DNA from: Oscillospiraceae bacterium
GTDB lineage: Bacteria > Bacillota > Clostridia > Oscillospirales > Ruminococcaceae
NCBI GenBank assembly: GCA_017438745.1
Contig: JAFRUS010000007.1
Coordinates: 1 to 64,000 of the forward strand
Reading direction: 5' to 3'
Length of the DNA: 64,000 nt
Under the pieces are notes generated by a model that was not told the origin of the DNA, did not search any database, and saw only the letters and a program-made list of their open reading frames with translations. The translations under genes and the position numbers were made by a program. How positions within the stretch are numbered: position 1 is the stretch's first letter; the number at the start of each line of letters is the position of its first letter. Positions 62,054 through 64,000 of the stretch are shown here, in pieces.

Positions 62054-63226
62054 ATGAAAGAACTCATTCTCGCCAAATACGGCGAAATCGCCCTCAAGGG
62101 GCTCAACAAGAACTCATTTGAAAATCTTCTTATCAAGAATATGAAAAGAAGACTTGATCCGCTTGGAAAGTTTCACGTTACCAAGATGCAGTCCACTATC
62201 TATGTGGAATCTGAAGACGGAAGCGTGGATGCGGATACAATACTTGAAAAGCTGAAAACAGTTTTCGGTATCGCAGCACTCTGCAAGGCCGGAGTAATGG
62301 AAAAGGACTTTGAAAAGATCGTAGAAGGCACATTTGAATATCTCGAAGATGTTCTTACTTATGCACGTACATTCAAGGTAGAAGCCAAGCGTGCCGACAA
62401 GCACTTCCCGATGAAATCCCCTGAGATCTGTATGGAACTCGGCGGAAGAATACTTGAAAAGTTCCCGCACCTTACAGTTGATGTAAAGAATCCTGACGTA
62501 ACTGTTACTGTTGAAATCCGTGATACAAACGCATATGTTCATGCAGTAAGAATTCCTGGTGCAGGCGGCCTTCCGGTAGGAAGCTCAGGAAATGCGATGC
62601 TTCTCATCTCAGGCGGTATCGACAGTCCTGTTGCCGGATACATGATGGCTAAGCGCGGCATTCATGTAAGTTCAGTTCACTTTATCAGCCCGCCGTACAC
62701 ATCCGAGCGCGCCCGTATAAAGGTAGAACAGCTCTGCGAGAAGATCACAGCCTATTGCGGCGACATGGCGTTCTTCTGTGTTCCGTTTACTGAGATACAG
62801 GAAGCTATCAAGGACAACTGCCCTGAAGAGTACTTTACTATTATAATGCGCCGCCTCATGATGGAGATAGCACAGCGCCTCTGCGAACGTGAAAAGTGCC
62901 AGGCTCTTATCACAGGTGAAAGCGTTGGTCAGGTAGCAAGCCAGACACTCAGCGCCATTGCGTGCACCGATGCCGTATGCCGTATGCCGGTGTTCAGACC
63001 GCTTATCGGTATGGACAAGACTGAAATTATTGAAATTTCGAGAAAAATAGACACCTTTGACATTTCAATACAGCCATACGAGGACTGCTGCACAGTATTC
63101 ACTCCAAAGCACCCTAAGACAAAACCAACAGTCGAAGAGATCGAAAAAGCGCAGAATTCGTTTGATTTCTCCAAAATGGTAGAAAAGGCTGTAGCAGAAA
63201 CTGAGATCAAGATTATCAGGCACTGA
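62054..63226 (+). CDS. thiI: tRNA 4-thiouridine synthase
   Basis: 390 residues. N-terminal ferredoxin-like plus THUMP domain (KYGEIALKGLNKNSFENLL, VEIRDTNAYVHAVRIPGAGGLPVGSSG), PP-loop motif SGGIDSPVAGYMMAKRG, ITGESVGQVASQTL. The rhodanese domain of the E. coli form is absent, as in Bacillus-type ThiI, which works with a dedicated desulfurase. ATG with AAGGAG. Confidence 0.96.
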   Translation: MKELILAKYGEIALKGLNKNSFENLLIKNMKRRLDPLGKFHVTKMQSTIYVESEDGSVDADTILEKLKTVFGIAALCKAGVMEKDFEKIVEGTFEYLEDVLTYARTFKVEAKRADKHFPMKSPEICMELGGRILEKFPHLTVDVKNPDVTVTVEIRDTNAYVHAVRIPGAGGLPVGSSGNAMLLISGGIDSPVAGYMMAKRGIHVSSVHFISPPYTSERARIKVEQLCEKITAYCGDMAFFCVPFTEIQEAIKDNCPEEYFTIIMRRLMMEIAQRLCEREKCQALITGESVGQVASQTLSAIACTDAVCRMPVFRPLIGMDKTEIIEISRKIDTFDISIQPYEDCCTVFTPKHPKTKPTVEEIEKAQNSFDFSKMVEKAVAETEIKIIRH

Positions 63227-63350
63227 GTTTTGTTCATATTCAGTTAATAAAATATACTGATTTCGTTCATCTATATTACGCACGTTAAATATAAATCGGA
63301 ACGAATGTTTATAAAAGTTTGTGAAAATGCTAAAGATTCAGCTCGAAAAC

Positions 63351-63380
63351 TTGACAAAGGACTTACCGGAATGATAAAAT
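63351..63380 (+). promoter_or_regulatory. promoter upstream of the sortase gene
   Basis: TTGACA (63351-63356), 18 bp, TAAAAT (63375-63380). The hairpin element D lies in the resulting leader of about 200 nt. Confidence 0.7.
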
Positions 63381-63402
63381 GAGTATCACTGAACGAAAAC
63401 AC

Positions 63403-63516
63403 AAGGAAAGTACTGATTAGTTTGTTAATCAGTACAGGGGTTCGGGGCGAAGCCCCGCAAACTCCCACCCGCCGCAGTACCGGCGAAGCCGGTACTGCGG
63501 TCAGATCAGCGTTTTA
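63403..63516 (+). repeat. multi-hairpin intergenic element, copy D
   Basis: AAGGAAAGTACTGATTAG ... hairpin 1 (ACTGATTA/TAATCAGT), hairpin 2 (CGGGGCGAAGCCCCG), hairpin 3 (CCGCAGTACCGG cgaa CCGGTACTGCGG), then TCAGATCAGCGTTTTAC. Same order as copies A-C. Confidence 0.85.
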
Positions 63517-63590
63517 CGTAAGGTGATGATCATAAGGAAACGGGATTTGTCACAGGATTCAGAGCGATTGGCTTACAGGAGAGATACACA

Positions 63591-64000
63591 ATGAGCAGAT
63601 CAGCTGTTCAGACTAATCAGCAGAAGAAATTTTCCTATGGTGATGTCTTAAGAAATATTTTCCCGTGGAAAGGTGATTCTGTCAGGGAAGTGATCAGAAA
63701 GATAGTATTCCTGATAGCGATAATCGTTTTCGGCGTATGCGCCTTTCTGATATTTAATTTTTACTATGAGAACTTCAAGAGCAGGCATCTTTATAACGAG
63801 ATAGCAAAAGAAGTACCTATGCTCGAGGATCTCGCTGATGAAACAGAAGAACCGACACTAGTTGACGAGCAGATGCTTCCTTACATGGAAACACTCGTTG
63901 CCATGAATCCGGATGTTGTCGGATACATCCAGATACCGGACAAAAACGGAAGCTGCAAAGACAGCGGTGTTGATTATCCTATAGTGCAGAAACGCGATGA
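63591..64000 (+). CDS. class B sortase, N-terminal part (cut by window edge)
   Basis: At least 136 residues before the edge. A basic cytoplasmic N-terminus, one membrane helix (about 41-62, KIVFLIAIIVFGVCAFLIF), a linker and the start of a sortase B domain (MNPDVVGYIQIPDKNGSCKDSGVDYPIVQKRD), with the DYPIVQ motif typical of SrtB. The catalytic His and Cys lie beyond the window. It would anchor proteins to the cell wall, perhaps cellulosome scaffolds or pilus components. ATG with ACAGGAG. Confidence 0.85.
   Translation, partial: MSRSAVQTNQQKKFSYGDVLRNIFPWKGDSVREVIRKIVFLIAIIVFGVCAFLIFNFYYENFKSRHLYNEIAKEVPMLEDLADETEEPTLVDEQMLPYMETLVAMNPDVVGYIQIPDKNGSCKDSGVDYPIVQKRD

Overview
The window looks like chromosome of a cellulolytic, Gram-positive gut or rumen Firmicute of the Ruminococcus type (R. 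albus / R. flavefaciens group). The grounds are two secreted proteins ending in type I dockerins (a double GH26 mannanase and a zinc peptidase), a GH94 cellobiose phosphorylase of the Ruminococcus/Clostridium type, AGGAGG ribosome sites with many TTG and GTG starts, and textbook sigma-A promoters (TTGACA, 17 bp, TATAAT). The species cannot be fixed from sequence reading alone.

Layout. 1-140: two minus-strand tRNAs (Glu, Met). 0.5-2 kb: a small DUF6514-like gene and a HTH/coiled-coil protein. 2.2-7.6 kb, minus strand: prmC, a DUF1385 membrane protein, and a histidine kinase / response regulator / lipoprotein set. 7.8-13 kb: an orphan HicB-like protein, the mannanase, and an XRE regulator with a membrane domain. 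13.2-15.7 kb, minus: a small membrane protein and metG. 15.9-21.3 kb: a GspE-N-like protein, a candidate small RNA, an acidic lipoprotein, rsmE, an acidic membrane protein, recA-recX. 21.4-29.4 kb: rimO-pgsA-cysS, two cyclophilin-type proteins, murA, a WalJ-like MBL hydrolase, rlmH. 29.4-37.8 kb: dockerin peptidase, purB, secDF, an alpha/beta hydrolase, an ABC exporter pair. 38-46.6 kb: a DUF4143 ATPase, a TIM-barrel sugar isomerase, nrdR, an Rpn-type nuclease, a DUF4870-like protein, aldose epimerase and cellobiose phosphorylase. 47.1-55.2 kb: a complete compact Tad (type IVb) pilus operon: TadZ, TadA, TadB, TadC, Flp pilin, two TadE-like pseudopilins, prepilin peptidase and a WG-repeat protein. 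55.3-60.5 kb: BrnT/BrnA toxin-antitoxin, a large membrane protein, a NarL-type two-component pair. 60.8-64 kb: cysteine desulfurase, thiI and the start of a class B sortase gene cut by the window edge.

The most interesting signal is not a gene. Three far-apart, unrelated transcription units (the small gene at 501-752, the Rpn nuclease at 41066 and the Tad pilus operon at 47101) each carry the same tandem 16-bp box, ACCTCTTAGGGCGAAA, repeated with an exact 21-bp period and sitting exactly 3 bp upstream of the -35 hexamer. This reads as the binding site of a dimeric activator and defines a small regulon. The Tad operon copy is followed by a leader with an 11-bp long-range helix, mutually exclusive inner helices, and a decoy copy of the translation start region. 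A second theme is a family of about 70-120 bp multi-hairpin elements with terminal inverted repeats, present five times between co-directional genes. Further non-coding candidates are a short RNA at 16952-17073 with an anti-Shine-Dalgarno stretch, a purine-rich RNA at 58034-58172, and four 33-bp tandem repeats before the DUF4143 ATPase.
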